DNA of 64,000 bases from Allobosea sp. (GTDB taxonomy: Bacteria > Pseudomonadota > Alphaproteobacteria > Rhizobiales > Beijerinckiaceae): positions 62,001 to 126,000 of the forward strand of contig NZ_JAUYTP010000006.1 in assembly GCF_030695125.1 (NCBI RefSeq), read 5' to 3'. The position numbers were made by a program, and so were the translations under genes. This document shows positions 7,825-17,159 of this stretch, piece after piece; the first letter of the stretch is position 1; each line of letters starts with the position of its first letter. The notes under the pieces are model-generated. The model was not told the origin of the DNA. It was given only the letters and a program-made list of their open reading frames with translations, and searched no databases.

Positions 7825-8424
7825 ATGACGGCCCGCGACACTGCCACGCTCGATTTCTATGCCGCCGAGGCCCAGGCCTATGCAGGGCGCTCCCGCGAAG
7901 CCGAGCATGCCCGCATCGCCGCCTTCGCCGCGGCGCTGCCGCCCGGCGCCCGCGTGCTGGAACTGGGCTGCGGCGGCGGCCACGACAGCGTCGTCCTCCT
8001 CGATCACGGCCTCGACCTCGTCGCCACCGACGGCTCGCCGGAACTGGCCGAGCAGGCGAGCCGGCGTCTCGGGCGGCGCGTCGAGGTGCTGCTCTTCGAG
8101 AACATCGACGCGATCGAGGCCTTCGACGGTGTCTGGGCCAATGCCTGCCTGCTGCACGTGCCCCGCACGGCGCTGCCCGGCATCCTCGCCTCCATTCACA
8201 GGGCGCTGAAGCCCGGCGGACTCTTCTACGCCAGCTACAAGGCGGGCACGGCCGACGGGCGCGACCGCTTCGGCCGCTACTTCAACTATCCCTCGCCGGA
8301 CTGGCTGCGGTCCGCCTACGGGCCCGCAGGCTGGCAGAGCCTCGTCATCGTCGAGGAGACCGGCGGCGGCTATGACGGCGAGCCGACAGCCTGGCTTCAT
8401 GCCACGGCGATCAAGCGACCGTGA
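7825..8424 (+). CDS. class I SAM-dependent methyltransferase (TehB-like)
   Basis: 199 residues. Motif I is VLELGCGGGHDSVVLLDHG, motif II VATDGSPELAEQA, and a post-II segment FDGVWANACLLHVPR; the layout fits small-molecule methyltransferases of the TehB/UbiE-like class. The acceptor cannot be predicted. It follows the LysE exporter by 13 bp and may share its transcript. Confidence 0.8.
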   Translation: MTARDTATLDFYAAEAQAYAGRSREAEHARIAAFAAALPPGARVLELGCGGGHDSVVLLDHGLDLVATDGSPELAEQASRRLGRRVEVLLFENIDAIEAFDGVWANACLLHVPRTALPGILASIHRALKPGGLFYASYKAGTADGRDRFGRYFNYPSPDWLRSAYGPAGWQSLVIVEETGGGYDGEPTAWLHATAIKRP

Positions 8425-8470
8425 ACGCTGCCCGCTTGACCCGCGGCGTCGCGAACCCACTTTCTGCGGC

Positions 8471-9529
8471 ATGAATCGCCGCAAGCTCCTCACCCTCCTC
8501 GGTCTCCCCGCGCTGCTCGGCACCGGCAGCGCGGCCTGGGCCTCGATCTCGCGTTCGCGCAACCCGTATTACCAGGGCCCCGTGACCGAGAACTTCAACG
8601 GCGTCGTCTTCACCGACGGCCGCCCGGTAACCAAGGGACTGGCCGACGTCCTGAAATGGCAGACCTCGAAGCGGGATCGCGAGGCCTTTCCCGAGACCTT
8701 CCCCGCCCCGTCGCAGGACAAGCCGCCGGCCCGTGTCGAGGGTGTCCGGATCGTCCATCTCGGCCATGCTTCGTTTCTGTATCAGGTCGCAGGGCTGAAC
8801 CTGCTGATCGACCCGGTCTATTCGCTGCGTGCCAGCCCGCTCTCCTTCATGGGTCCGCGCCGCGTCAACGAGCCCGGCGTCGCCTTCGACGACCTGCCTC
8901 GCATCGACGCGGTGCTGATCACGCACAACCATTACGACCATCTCGACATCGAGACCCTGGCGCGGCTGCATGAGCGGCACGCGCCGCGCATGATCATGCC
9001 GCTCGGCAACGACACCATCGTCAAGGCCCGCATCCCCGATGCGAAGGCCGAGGCGCATGACTGGTCGACCCGCCTGACGCTGTCGGACGGCGTCGCGGTC
9101 ACCCTGGTGCCGAGCTATCACTGGTCGGCGCGGGGCGCCTTCGACCGCCGCATGGCGTTGTGGTGCTCCTTCGTCGTCGAGACGACGGGCACCCGGATCT
9201 TCCACATCGGCGACACCGGCTTCCATGACGGCTCGCTCTATGAGCGGCTGGGGGCGGAATACGGCCCCTTCCGTCTCGCCGTCCTGCCGATCGGCGCCTA
9301 TGAGCCGCGCTGGTTCATGCGCGACAACCACATGAACCCGGAGGAAGCGGTCAAGGTCATGCTGTCCCTCAGGGCCGAGCAGGCGCTCGGGCACCATTGG
9401 GGCACCTTCCAGCTCACCGACGAGGGCATCGAGCGCCCGCCGGCCGCGCTGGCGGCGGCTCTGACGGCCGCGGGCCTCGAAGAGGAGCGCTTCCGCGCGA
9501 TGCGGCCGGGGCTGAGTTGGCAGGCCTGA
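8471..9529 (+). CDS. metallo-beta-lactamase-fold hydrolase (UlaG/NAPE-PLD type)
   Basis: 352 residues from ATG 8471. An N-terminal segment with RRK followed by LLTLLGLPALLGTG looks like an export signal, possibly twin-arginine. The metal site is clear: HLGHASFL, then HNHYDHLD (HxHxDH), PSYHWSARG, HIGDTGFHDG and a late GHHWGTFQL. This fits lipid or phosphodiester hydrolases similar to NAPE-hydrolysing phospholipase D or UlaG. Convergent with the next minus-strand gene. Confidence 0.8.
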   Translation: MNRRKLLTLLGLPALLGTGSAAWASISRSRNPYYQGPVTENFNGVVFTDGRPVTKGLADVLKWQTSKRDREAFPETFPAPSQDKPPARVEGVRIVHLGHASFLYQVAGLNLLIDPVYSLRASPLSFMGPRRVNEPGVAFDDLPRIDAVLITHNHYDHLDIETLARLHERHAPRMIMPLGNDTIVKARIPDAKAEAHDWSTRLTLSDGVAVTLVPSYHWSARGAFDRRMALWCSFVVETTGTRIFHIGDTGFHDGSLYERLGAEYGPFRLAVLPIGAYEPRWFMRDNHMNPEEAVKVMLSLRAEQALGHHWGTFQLTDEGIERPPAALAAALTAAGLEEERFRAMRPGLSWQA

Positions 9530-9543
9530 GCTGTAGCGCCTGA

Positions 9544-10461
9544 TCAGCGCGGCTGGACGTAGACGTTGATCTCGAGATTGGGGTCGGCCGGATCTGTGAG
9601 ATCGCCGACATACTCTTCGAGGAAGGCGTCCTTCACGTTGATGGCCTTGGCCTCGAGATAGGCGGTGATCGTCTCGTAGGTCGAATCGATGTCGTCATAG
9701 GGCGCGACGTGGACGAAGCGCAGGGACGGCCCGCCGGGCGTCAGCCCCGGCCGGACGCCGTTGCCGAAGGTGGAACTGCGATCCCCGGCAGGCCCCGGCC
9801 CGACCGGCAGCATCGCCTCGTAGCGGAAGCCGTTGTCGTCGGTTTCGAGGAACAGCGTCAGCGGACGTCCCGCCACCGGCAGGCGGGCCTCTTCGGCCTC
9901 CTGGCGCAGCACCCGGAAGCTCTCGTTCAGACGCTTGAAGCCTTCGTCCCAGCTCGCGGAGCCAGAGAGCATCAGCACCGGCTTGGCCACCAGCAGCACC
10001 TCGTCGACATCGCTCTGGTCACCGCGCTTGCCCGCGAGTGTCGCGTTGGGATCGATCGTCCCGGTCTGCTGCTGCGGCGTCGGCGGCTGCATCGGCTGGA
10101 CAGGTCCCGGGGCAGGCAAGGTCGGAGGCGGCTGGACGGGCTGCGGCTCCAGCGGAACCTGCGGTGTCGGCGCCGGCTGGACCGGCTCGGGCGTAATCGG
10201 CAACTGCGGAGCCGGCGCGGGCTGCACGGGCTGGGGGCCGGGCACGGCGTCGGGCACGGCGGCAGGGGGCGTCGGGGTCAGCGGCGCGGGCTGAGCCTGG
10301 ACAGGAACAGGCGCTCCGGGCGGTGGCGCCAAAGGGGCCGACTCGACCGCCGTGGGCGGCGCGACACGCGTCTGCGCTCCGGCCAATCCCGCGCCCGCCA
10401 AAACGGCGACGAGCGCCGCAACAGCAACCCGATAATGCGGCATTGTCACTGTCCTACCCAT
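9544..10461 (-). CDS. exported Pro-rich protein with C-terminal GyrI-like effector-binding domain
   Basis: 305 residues from ATG 10461 (10443 also possible). A signal peptide ([19 protein letters not shown]) is followed by about 110 residues of Pro/Ala/Gln/Val repeats with recurring PQPVQPAP units, a flexible envelope linker. The last 150 residues ([25 protein letters not shown] ... [10 protein letters not shown]) resemble a GyrI-like/SRPBCC-type small-molecule-binding domain, but exported rather than attached to a regulator. Upstream extension to 10563 would destroy the signal peptide. The C-terminal assignment is by pattern only. Confidence 0.65.
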   Translation of the reverse strand: MGRTVTMPHYRVAVAALVAVLAGAGLAGAQTRVAPPTAVESAPLAPPPGAPVPVQAQPAPLTPTPPAAVPDAVPGPQPVQPAPAPQLPITPEPVQPAPTPQVPLEPQPVQPPPTLPAPGPVQPMQPPTPQQQTGTIDPNATLAGKRGDQSDVDEVLLVAKPVLMLSGSASWDEGFKRLNESFRVLRQEAEEARLPVAGRPLTLFLETDDNGFRYEAMLPVGPGPAGDRSSTFGNGVRPGLTPGGPSLRFVHVAPYDDIDSTYETITAYLEAKAINVKDAFLEEYVGDLTDPADPNLEINVYVQPR

Positions 10462-10583
10462 GGAACCGATTCGCGCCCTTGCGGCGCAGCATGAAGCATC
10501 ACTTACGCCATGAAACGACCCGGAGGGTGGCTTTTTCACGTCGCCTCCGTCATAGATCCGCACTTCAAGGGATGTATGACACG

Positions 10584-11468
10584 ATGAACGCCCTCGCCCA
10601 TCGCCGGTTCCTGAAGATGAACGGCCTCGGCAACGAGATCACCGTTCTCGACCTGCGCCGCACGAAGCTCCGCGTCACCGAAAGTGATGCCCGCGCCATC
10701 GCGGCCGAGCCGCGCGCGCATTTCGACCAGCTCATGGTCCTCCATGACGCGCTGACACCCGGCACCGACGCCTTCGTGCGGATCTACAATACCGACGGCT
10801 CCGAAGCCGGCGCCTGCGGCAACGGCACGCGCTGCGTCGCCTGGGCGATGCTGGCCGATCCCATGATGGGCGATGCCGCGAAGACCGCGCTGACGCTGCA
10901 GACCAAAGCCGGCCTGCTGCCGGCCAAGCGCGACAGCGACCTCGTCTTCACCGTCGACATGGGCGCGCCGAAGCTCGGCTGGGAGGACATCCCGCTGGCC
11001 GAGCCCTTCCACGACACCGCGCATTTCGAGCTCCAGATCGGCCCGATCGACGATCCGATCCTGCACACGCCCTGCGCCGTCAACATGGGCAATCCGCACG
11101 CCGTCTTCTTCGTCGACGATCCCTACCGCTTCAATCTCGCGCAGATCGGCCCGCTGCTCGAAAACCACCCGATCTTCCCCGACCGCGCCAATATCGAGCT
11201 CGCCGCCGTCGTCGCGCCCGACCATATCGTGCTGCGCGTCTGGGAGCGCGGCGCCGGCATCACCCGCGCCTGCGGCTCGGGCGCCTGCGCGGCCCTCGTC
11301 GCGGCGGTGCGCCGCGAGCTCAGCGCCCGCAAGGCGGTCGTCAGCTTGCCCGGCGGCGACCTCACCATCGAATGGCGCGAGAGCGACGGCCATGTCCTGA
11401 TGACCGGCCCCGTCGAATTCGAATGGGAGGGCACGCTCGCCCCCGAACTGTTCGAGACCGCCGCCTGA
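10584..11468 (+). CDS. dapF: diaminopimelate epimerase
   Basis: 294 residues. It converts LL- to meso-diaminopimelate for lysine and peptidoglycan synthesis. Both catalytic cysteines are present: the first in [11 protein letters not shown] and the second in [26 protein letters not shown] is the expected N-terminus. ATG 10584 is chosen 11 nt after AAGGGA; in-frame ATG 10572 is too close to it. The stop overlaps the start of the next gene (TGATG), so dapF-mtaB is an operon. Confidence 0.96.
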   Translation: MNALAHRRFLKMNGLGNEITVLDLRRTKLRVTESDARAIAAEPRAHFDQLMVLHDALTPGTDAFVRIYNTDGSEAGACGNGTRCVAWAMLADPMMGDAAKTALTLQTKAGLLPAKRDSDLVFTVDMGAPKLGWEDIPLAEPFHDTAHFELQIGPIDDPILHTPCAVNMGNPHAVFFVDDPYRFNLAQIGPLLENHPIFPDRANIELAAVVAPDHIVLRVWERGAGITRACGSGACAALVAAVRRELSARKAVVSLPGGDLTIEWRESDGHVLMTGPVEFEWEGTLAPELFETAA

Positions 11469-12742
11469 TGACCCTCGAGGTCGTCACCTTCGGCTGCCGC
11501 CTCAACATCGTCGAGGGCGAGGCGATCCGGCGCCAGGCGGAAGCCGCGGGCCTCACCGATCTCGCCATCGTCAACTCCTGCGCCGTGACGTCAGAGGCCA
11601 CCCGGCAGGCCCGCCAGGCGATCCGGAGGCTCCATCGCGACAGGCCCGACCGCCCCGTCGTCGTCACCGGCTGCGCCGCCCAGATCGAGCCGGCCCGCTT
11701 CGCGCAGATGCCGGAGACGGCCCGCGTGATCGGCAACGCCGAGAAGATGCAGGCTGCGACCTGGACCGCGCTCGCCCGCTCGAACAGCCTCATGGCCGCA
11801 CCCGGCGCCGACGCGGCCGACAAGATCGCGGTCGGCGACATCATGGCGCAGACCATGCTGGGCGGTATCGACAGCGGGCGCGGCGCACGCCAGACGCGCG
11901 GCTTCGTCCAGGTCCAGAACGGCTGCGACCACCGCTGCACCTTCTGTGTCATCCCCTTCGGTAGGGGCAATTCGCGCTCGCTGGCCGTCGAGACCGTCGT
12001 CGCGCAATGCCGGGCGCTGACGGAAGCGGGAGCCCGCGAGGTCGTGCTGACGGGCGTCGATCTGACGAGCTATGGCCGCGATCTGCACAACGCGCCGACG
12101 CTGGGCGCGCTCGTGCGCGCCATCCTGCGCGGTATCCCCGAACTGCCGCGCCTGCGCCTGTCCTCGATCGACGCCGTCGAGGTCGACGATGATCTGCGCG
12201 ACGCCATCGCGACCGAGCAGCGGCTGATGCCGCATCTGCATCTCTCGCTGCAGGCCGGTGACGATCTCATCCTGAAGCGCATGAAGCGCCGCCACGGTCG
12301 CGACGATGCGATCCGCTTCTGCGCGGAGATGCGGTCCTTACGCCCCGACATCGCCTTCGGCGCCGATCTGATCGCCGGCTTCCCCACCGAAGACGAGGCG
12401 ATGTTTGCCCGCTCGCTCGACCTGATCGGCGCCTGCGGGCTGAGCTATGTCCACGTCTTCCCCTATTCGGCACGCCCCGGCACGCCGGCCGCCCGGATGC
12501 CGCAGCTTCCTGGCGAGATCGTCTCGGAGCGCGCCGCGCGGCTGCGCCGGGCTGCGGCGACGGCCCATGCGGCCCATCTCGTCGCCCGCTTCGGCCGGCC
12601 GCTCCAAGTCCTGACCGAGCGCGGCAACAGCGGCCGCGCCGCGGATTTCACGCTGGTGCGCTTCGGCCGCGAGGTCGCGGCCGGCGAGTTGCTGACGGTA
12701 ACCGCAGACGCCGCCGACGGGCGCGCGCTCATCGCCGCGTGA
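11468..12742 (+). CDS. mtaB: tRNA t6A37 methylthiotransferase (MtaB-like)
   Basis: 424 residues. It inserts a methylthio group on t6A37 of tRNA. The N-terminal UPF0004 domain has three cysteines for an auxiliary cluster (TFGCRLN, NSCAVTSEAT, VTGCAAQ). The radical-SAM site is CDHRCTFCVIPFGRG, followed by GADLIAGFPTEDE and a short TRAM-like C-terminus. Translation couples to dapF by a 1-nt overlap. The radical-SAM gene beside dapF is a conserved arrangement in this order. Confidence 0.92.
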   Translation: MTLEVVTFGCRLNIVEGEAIRRQAEAAGLTDLAIVNSCAVTSEATRQARQAIRRLHRDRPDRPVVVTGCAAQIEPARFAQMPETARVIGNAEKMQAATWTALARSNSLMAAPGADAADKIAVGDIMAQTMLGGIDSGRGARQTRGFVQVQNGCDHRCTFCVIPFGRGNSRSLAVETVVAQCRALTEAGAREVVLTGVDLTSYGRDLHNAPTLGALVRAILRGIPELPRLRLSSIDAVEVDDDLRDAIATEQRLMPHLHLSLQAGDDLILKRMKRRHGRDDAIRFCAEMRSLRPDIAFGADLIAGFPTEDEAMFARSLDLIGACGLSYVHVFPYSARPGTPAARMPQLPGEIVSERAARLRRAAATAHAAHLVARFGRPLQVLTERGNSGRAADFTLVRFGREVAAGELLTVTADAADGRALIAA

Positions 12743-12746
12743 GGCC

Positions 12747-13898
12747 TCACGCCGCCAGCGCGACGCCCTCGACCCGCTGCACCTGATTGTTGCAGTAGCC
12801 GCGCGGATTCCACGCAATCTCCAGCGGCTGGACGTGGCCCTCGACATCGCGTGCCTGCGCCAGCACGGCGAGCGGGCCGGCGCGGGCGATGGCGAAGGCG
12901 GCCCTGAAACGCTGCCACGCATAGCGCCCCTCGCAGTCATCGAGCGCAGCTTCGCGCCAGTTCTCGCCGCCATCGCAGGAGACGCGCACGCCCGCCAGCG
13001 CAATCGCCCCGCTCCAGGCAAAACCCGAAACCTCGAGCATCGCGCCGACGGGAACCGTGAACCCCGCCAGCGGCGCGCTGATCAGGGACTTCACCGGCAT
13101 GTCGGTGATCACCGCAAACCGGCTTTCGTCGAGCGGCTCGCCCGGCGCGACCGGCGCCGTCGGCAGGCGATAATTCGTGCCGCGCATCTTCTCGCCGTCA
13201 TGCTCGCTGGCGCGCAGTTCGATCCGGTCGAGCCATTTCTGCCAGGCCGAGCCGGGAAAGCCCGGCGCGACGATCCGCAGCGGGCCGCCATGCAGGATGG
13301 GCAGCGGCGCGTCGTTCATCGCGAAGGCGATCAGCGTTTCAGGGCTCAGCGCCTTGGCGATCGGCAGCCCGCGCGACAGCGCCGGCCGCGACGGGTCGGA
13401 GATCAGCCGGTCGGGCGCGTACTGCCCGGTATAGACCGCTGTTTCCCGCACACCGGCATCAGCGAGCACATCGCGCAGCCGCACACCGGTCCAGCGCGCG
13501 CAGCCCACGGCGCCCAGCCGCCAGGGCAGCCCATCGGTCGCGGGCGAAAACTGCGAGCGGCCGTTGCCGGCGCATTCCAGCACGGCGGTGAGCGTCACCG
13601 TCTCGAAGCGCACGCGCAGCGCGGCGATGGTCCAGACCGCGGGCCGCTCAACCTCGCCATCGATCGTCAGCGTCCAGTCCGCCCCGTCCGCGATCGCGGG
13701 CACGGTGCCGTTGTTGCGGATGAAGAAGGTGTCGACCGGGGTGATCGGATCAACCAGCAGATCGAGGCCGGGCTCGGCGTTCAGCGCCGCATCGTCATGG
13801 ATATGCAGCCCCGGCTTGAGCTGGCGCAGCAGCGCTTCGTCGATCAGGGGATGCGGCAAGCGGCAAATCTCCAGGGGCGCCGGGTTGCGTCGGGGCAC
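12747..13898 (-). CDS. sulfite-oxidase-family molybdopterin oxidoreductase
   Basis: 383 residues. The oxidoreductase molybdopterin-binding domain carries the molybdenum-ligating Cys109 in VLECAGNGR and the GxxW(T)GVRLRDVLADAG block. The C-terminal 120 residues (PVKSLISAPLAG ... VSCDGGENWREAALD ... WNPRGYCNNQ) are the Mo-co dimerisation domain. No signal peptide or haem domain is visible, so it is either cytoplasmic or exported as a partner; no cytochrome gene adjoins it. It may oxidise sulfite or reduce a sulfoxide-like substrate. Convergent with mtaB at a 4-bp gap. Confidence 0.85.
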   Translation of the reverse strand: MPRRNPAPLEICRLPHPLIDEALLRQLKPGLHIHDDAALNAEPGLDLLVDPITPVDTFFIRNNGTVPAIADGADWTLTIDGEVERPAVWTIAALRVRFETVTLTAVLECAGNGRSQFSPATDGLPWRLGAVGCARWTGVRLRDVLADAGVRETAVYTGQYAPDRLISDPSRPALSRGLPIAKALSPETLIAFAMNDAPLPILHGGPLRIVAPGFPGSAWQKWLDRIELRASEHDGEKMRGTNYRLPTAPVAPGEPLDESRFAVITDMPVKSLISAPLAGFTVPVGAMLEVSGFAWSGAIALAGVRVSCDGGENWREAALDDCEGRYAWQRFRAAFAIARAGPLAVLAQARDVEGHVQPLEIAWNPRGYCNNQVQRVEGVALAA

Positions 13899-13958
13899 CC
13901 GGGCGCGATGGAGGCGAGATTAGCCCAGCCCCGCCGCGAAGGCGATGGCCAGCGGCCT

Positions 13959-15668
13959 TCAGCCCTTGCCGGCGACCTCCTCGCGCAGTGCCCGGCGCAG
14001 CACCTTGCCGACATTGGTCTTCGGCAGGCTGTCGCGGAAGAAGATCTGCTTGGGCACCTTGTAGCCGGTCAGGCTCTCCTTGCAGAAGGCGCGCAGTTCG
14101 TCGGCCGTCAGCGCGTCGTCCTTGCGCACGACGAAGGCGGTGACAGCCTCGCCCGAATGCTCGTCGGGCAGGCCGACGACGGCCGATTCCAGCACGCCGG
14201 GATGCATCGCGATCACGTCCTCGACCTCGTTGGGATAGACGTTGAAGCCGGACACCAGGACCATGTCCTTCATCCGGTCGACGATGCGGACCTGTCCGTC
14301 GGCTTCCATCACGCCGATATCGCCGCTGCGGAAATAGCCGTCCTGCGACATCACCTTGGCAGTCTCATCGGGGCGGTTCCAGTAGCCGACCATGACCTGA
14401 GGGCCGCGGATGCAGACCTCGCCGGCCTCGCCGAGCGGCAGGTCATGCCCCTCCGCGTCGCGAATGGCGATTTCGGTCGAGGGCAGCGGGAAGCCGACGG
14501 TGCCGGTAAATTCGGCGATATCGGTCCGGTTGATCGAGGCGACCGGCGAGGTCTCCGACAGGCCGTAGCCCTCGATGATCGGCCGGCCGGTGACGAGCTT
14601 CCAGTGCTTGGCGACGGCGGCCTGCGTCGCCATGCCGCCCGAGACCGCGAAGCGCAGCTCGCTGAAATTCACCTTGGCGAATTCGGGATGGTTGCCGAGC
14701 GCGTTGTAAAGCGTGTTGACGCCCGAGATCAGCGTGAAGCGGCTCGCCTTCAGCGTCTTGACGAAGCCGGCGATGTCGCGCGGATTGGCGATCAGCAGCC
14801 CCTTGGCGCCGATGCGCAGCATGAACAGGCAGCAGCAGGTCAGCGCGAAGATGTGGTAGAGCGGCAGCGCCGTGACCATCACATGCTGGTAGTCGCTGCG
14901 CCCCAGCGGCGGCTCGAGCGCCCAGCCGAGCCACAGGCCGCACTGCTCGACATTGGAGGCGACGTTGCGGTGCGACAGCGTCGCGCCCTTGGCGACCCCG
15001 GTCGTGCCGCCGGTGTATTGCAGGAAGGCGATGTCGTCCGGCGTCACCGTCACCGGCGTCATCGCATCCGACCCGGCGAGGATCGTGGCGAGCGGCACGA
15101 AGCCCGGCAGGTCGAAGGGCTTGACCACCTTCTTGATCCGCCGGGCGACGAAATTGACGATATGCCCCTTGAAACCCATCAGATCGCCGGCGGTGGCGAC
15201 GACGACGCTGTCGAGCTTGAGGTTCGGTTTCGCCTCCTCGACGACATGGGCGAAGTTCTCGATCACCACCAGCACGCGCGCGCCGGAATCGTTGATCTGA
15301 TGGGTCAGCTCGCGCGCCGTGTAGAGCGGGTTGACGTTGACCACCGTGTAGCCGCCCAGCAGCGCCCCGAAGATCGTCGCCGGATAGGCCAGGATATTGG
15401 GCATCATCAGGGCGATGCGGTCGCCCTTGCGGAAGCCCTTCGCCTGCAACCAGGCGGCGAAAGCCCGCGCGGCGCGCCCCGTTTCGGCGAAGCTGATCGC
15501 CTTGCCGAAGCTCTCGAAGGCCGGCCGCGTCGCATAGGTCTCGCAGGCGCGGCCGATCAGATCGGCCAGCGTGCCGGGATCGCCGATCTGCGGCGGTACG
15601 GCGGCAGGATAATGGGCCAGCCAAGGCTGTGAGACAGACGTCTCCTGCGTGGCGCTGCGCGCGTTCAT
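13959..15668 (-). CDS. long-chain acyl-CoA synthetase (AMP-forming)
   Basis: 569 residues from ATG 15668, which has GGAGG 6 nt upstream; ATG 15674 lies too close to that site. It activates a fatty acid via an acyl-adenylate. Motifs are YTGGTTGVAKGATLSHRN (AMP/P-loop), EGYGLSETSP, and DGYFRSGDIGVME with DRMKDMVLVSGFNVYPNEVED and the catalytic lysine in LPKTNVGKVLRR. It is FadD-like in length and motif spacing. No beta-oxidation genes adjoin it. A candidate promoter lies about 110 bp upstream. Confidence 0.9.
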   Translation of the reverse strand: MNARSATQETSVSQPWLAHYPAAVPPQIGDPGTLADLIGRACETYATRPAFESFGKAISFAETGRAARAFAAWLQAKGFRKGDRIALMMPNILAYPATIFGALLGGYTVVNVNPLYTARELTHQINDSGARVLVVIENFAHVVEEAKPNLKLDSVVVATAGDLMGFKGHIVNFVARRIKKVVKPFDLPGFVPLATILAGSDAMTPVTVTPDDIAFLQYTGGTTGVAKGATLSHRNVASNVEQCGLWLGWALEPPLGRSDYQHVMVTALPLYHIFALTCCCLFMLRIGAKGLLIANPRDIAGFVKTLKASRFTLISGVNTLYNALGNHPEFAKVNFSELRFAVSGGMATQAAVAKHWKLVTGRPIIEGYGLSETSPVASINRTDIAEFTGTVGFPLPSTEIAIRDAEGHDLPLGEAGEVCIRGPQVMVGYWNRPDETAKVMSQDGYFRSGDIGVMEADGQVRIVDRMKDMVLVSGFNVYPNEVEDVIAMHPGVLESAVVGLPDEHSGEAVTAFVVRKDDALTADELRAFCKESLTGYKVPKQIFFRDSLPKTNVGKVLRRALREEVAGKG

Positions 15669-15778
15669 GCTCATCCTCCCCGTCGCCCGGATTTCACCTG
15701 CCGAAGCAGGCTGCCGGTGCCTTTTTTCAAGCGCCTACAGTGCTGAACCGCGAAGGCGGACGCAAGCGCCGGGCAATC

Positions 15779-15806
15779 TTTATCGGCTTAATAGTTCATA
15801 TGTAAA
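15779..15806 (-). promoter_or_regulatory. candidate sigma70-type promoter of the acyl-CoA synthetase gene
   Basis: On the minus strand TTTACA (806-801 side) is followed after 16 nt by GATAAA, 5/6 and 4/6 matches to the consensus. It lies in an AT-rich patch about 110 nt before the start codon. The alternative is that the patch serves a binding site for a fatty-acid regulator. Confidence 0.35.
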
Positions 15807-15940
15807 CCACCTTGTCGCCTGCGTCCCGCCCGTTGCGGGCGAGCGAGCGGTGGGGTCATGCCAAGAGCCCCGCCTTGCGGCGGGGCTCCGGGGACGTTTC
15901 TGCGCAAAACCGTCAGGCGATGCGGCCTCGATGGCGAGGC

Positions 15941-16243
15941 TCAGGGGCGCGGCGCCACCGTGGTGCCGCCCGCCGGGTTGCGCTGGATCGTGCTGTCGGC
16001 GCCACTCGGGGCGACGGTGCCGCCCGGCGAGGCCGGGGGATTGGTGTTGGCGCCCAGAGCGCCGCCACCGGCCGGGTTCGGCTTGACCGCCGGCGCCGTC
16101 GGCGCCAGCCCGCCGGGCTGGTTCGGCCCCGGGGTCGGAACGCCGGAGACGCCGCTGCCGGCAGGATTGGGCGTCACCGTCTGAGCAAAACCGGTGGCGG
16201 GAACAAAAGCGAGCGCGGCAACGAGAGCGAGTTTCTTGATCAT
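15941..16243 (-). CDS. small secreted protein with NPAG repeats
   Basis: 100 residues. Residues 1-21 are a signal peptide (MIKKLALVAALAFVPATGFAQ). The mature part is low complexity, rich in Pro, Gly, Ala, Asn and Thr, with three copies of an NPAG unit (TPNPAGSG, KPNPAGGG, QRNPAGGT). No catalytic motif is seen. A GGAG site precedes the ATG at 16243. It is probably an envelope or secreted low-complexity protein of unknown role. Confidence 0.6.
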   Translation of the reverse strand: MIKKLALVAALAFVPATGFAQTVTPNPAGSGVSGVPTPGPNQPGGLAPTAPAVKPNPAGGGALGANTNPPASPGGTVAPSGADSTIQRNPAGGTTVAPRP

Positions 16244-16456
16244 CTGGATTCTCCAAAGTGAATTGAACTGTCGCAGGACCAACAGATGGCGGCGCAGATC
16301 AGTTCCCGATCTGGAGATCACGATAATTTCAACGCTGCCGACCTTGCGCTGATCTGTGGCGCACCCGCAGGCCGGACCCGAGGGCTTCGCCCGCGCATGA
16401 CGGGCAGCCGACTTCTCCGCCCGCGCTCGCGCACAGGCGTTGATCAATGAGGGGCA

Positions 16457-16558
16457 GCGGAGCGCCGCGAGGCGCGTTGGGTAGCCAGCCGCATCCGTTG
16501 AGCCAGGACGCGGCGCGGGCAGATTGAGCCACTGCCCGCACGCCCCGTGGCGCTCCGC
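16457..16558. repeat. 102-bp element with 18-bp inverted ends
   Basis: The left arm (16457-16474, beginning GCGGAGCGCC) and the right arm (16541-16558, ending GGCGCTCCGC) match at 16 of 18 positions in inverted orientation. It could fold as a cruciform or be a small non-autonomous mobile element. No target duplication was identified. Confidence 0.5.
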
Positions 16559-16902
16559 TTGTCGGCGATTTCGGACTCCGGGCCGCGCTTATCGGGTCGA
16601 AAGCCAGCCGCCGCCGCGAGCCCTTTCGACGCCAGTGCCCCTCATCGGGTTGTCGCGTCTACTGAGGCATGGGACGCAGGCGTGATGCCGACGACCGGTC
16701 CAGCGAGCTCCTCGCACAGGGGCCGTAGTACCCCCAGGGCGGTGCCCCGAAGCCTCCCGGGACCGGGGTGCAAACCCGGCCGCAGGCGCCGCGCTCATCC
16801 CCACCATGGCTGTGCCTTCCGGATGGCTGCCCCCTCGGGGATGAGGTGGGACGATTATGGGCGAGAAAGAAGCGGCGGGGATAAACAACCGCGACGCCTC
16901 TT

Positions 16903-17044
16903 GCCTTCTCCCGGATGGGAGAAGGTGGCGCGGAGCGCCGGATGAGGGCCTGCCGTTGCAGCGAGGGGGCGCCACGGCTCCGTCTCGTTTCAACAATCAG
17001 CGGCGGGCCCTCACCCCTGCCCCTCTCCCATCCGGGAGAGGGGT
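16903..17044. repeat. dispersed repeat with inverted ends
   Basis: The left end carries TCTCCCGGATGGGAGAAGG and leads into GGATGAGGGCC; the right end is its imperfect inverse, starting GGCCCTCACCCC and ending CCATCCGGGAGAGGGG. The type is a widespread intergenic repeat in Rhizobiales and is built like the element inside uvrC at 60764-60874: two short hairpin ends around a variable core. Confidence 0.7.
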
Positions 17045-17159
17045 TCCCCGCGCTTGATCAGGCGAGGGCGCCACCAGGGCAAGGATGGCGGGAATGCTCG
17101 CGGGCGCAACGCCTCTCCCTTGTTTCACCGGGAGATGGATGGCTGGCTTGACCTTCCCA

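Larger units (their letters stand above)
16244..17159. other. 0.9-kb stretch with no recognised gene, containing repeats
   Basis: Several short open frames exist on both strands, but none has a family motif, a good ribosome site or a codon pattern like the neighbours. The stretch contains an 18-bp imperfect inverted repeat at 16457-16474/16541-16558 and a long dispersed repeat at 16903-17044. It may hold a decayed gene or a non-coding RNA; nothing in it can be named. Confidence 0.5.

Noticed and set aside
12834-15632. 932-codon open frame on the plus strand
   Set aside because: It lies antisense to the sulfite-oxidase-like and acyl-CoA synthetase genes, is Arg/His/Gln-rich and has no family motif; a product of high GC at third positions.
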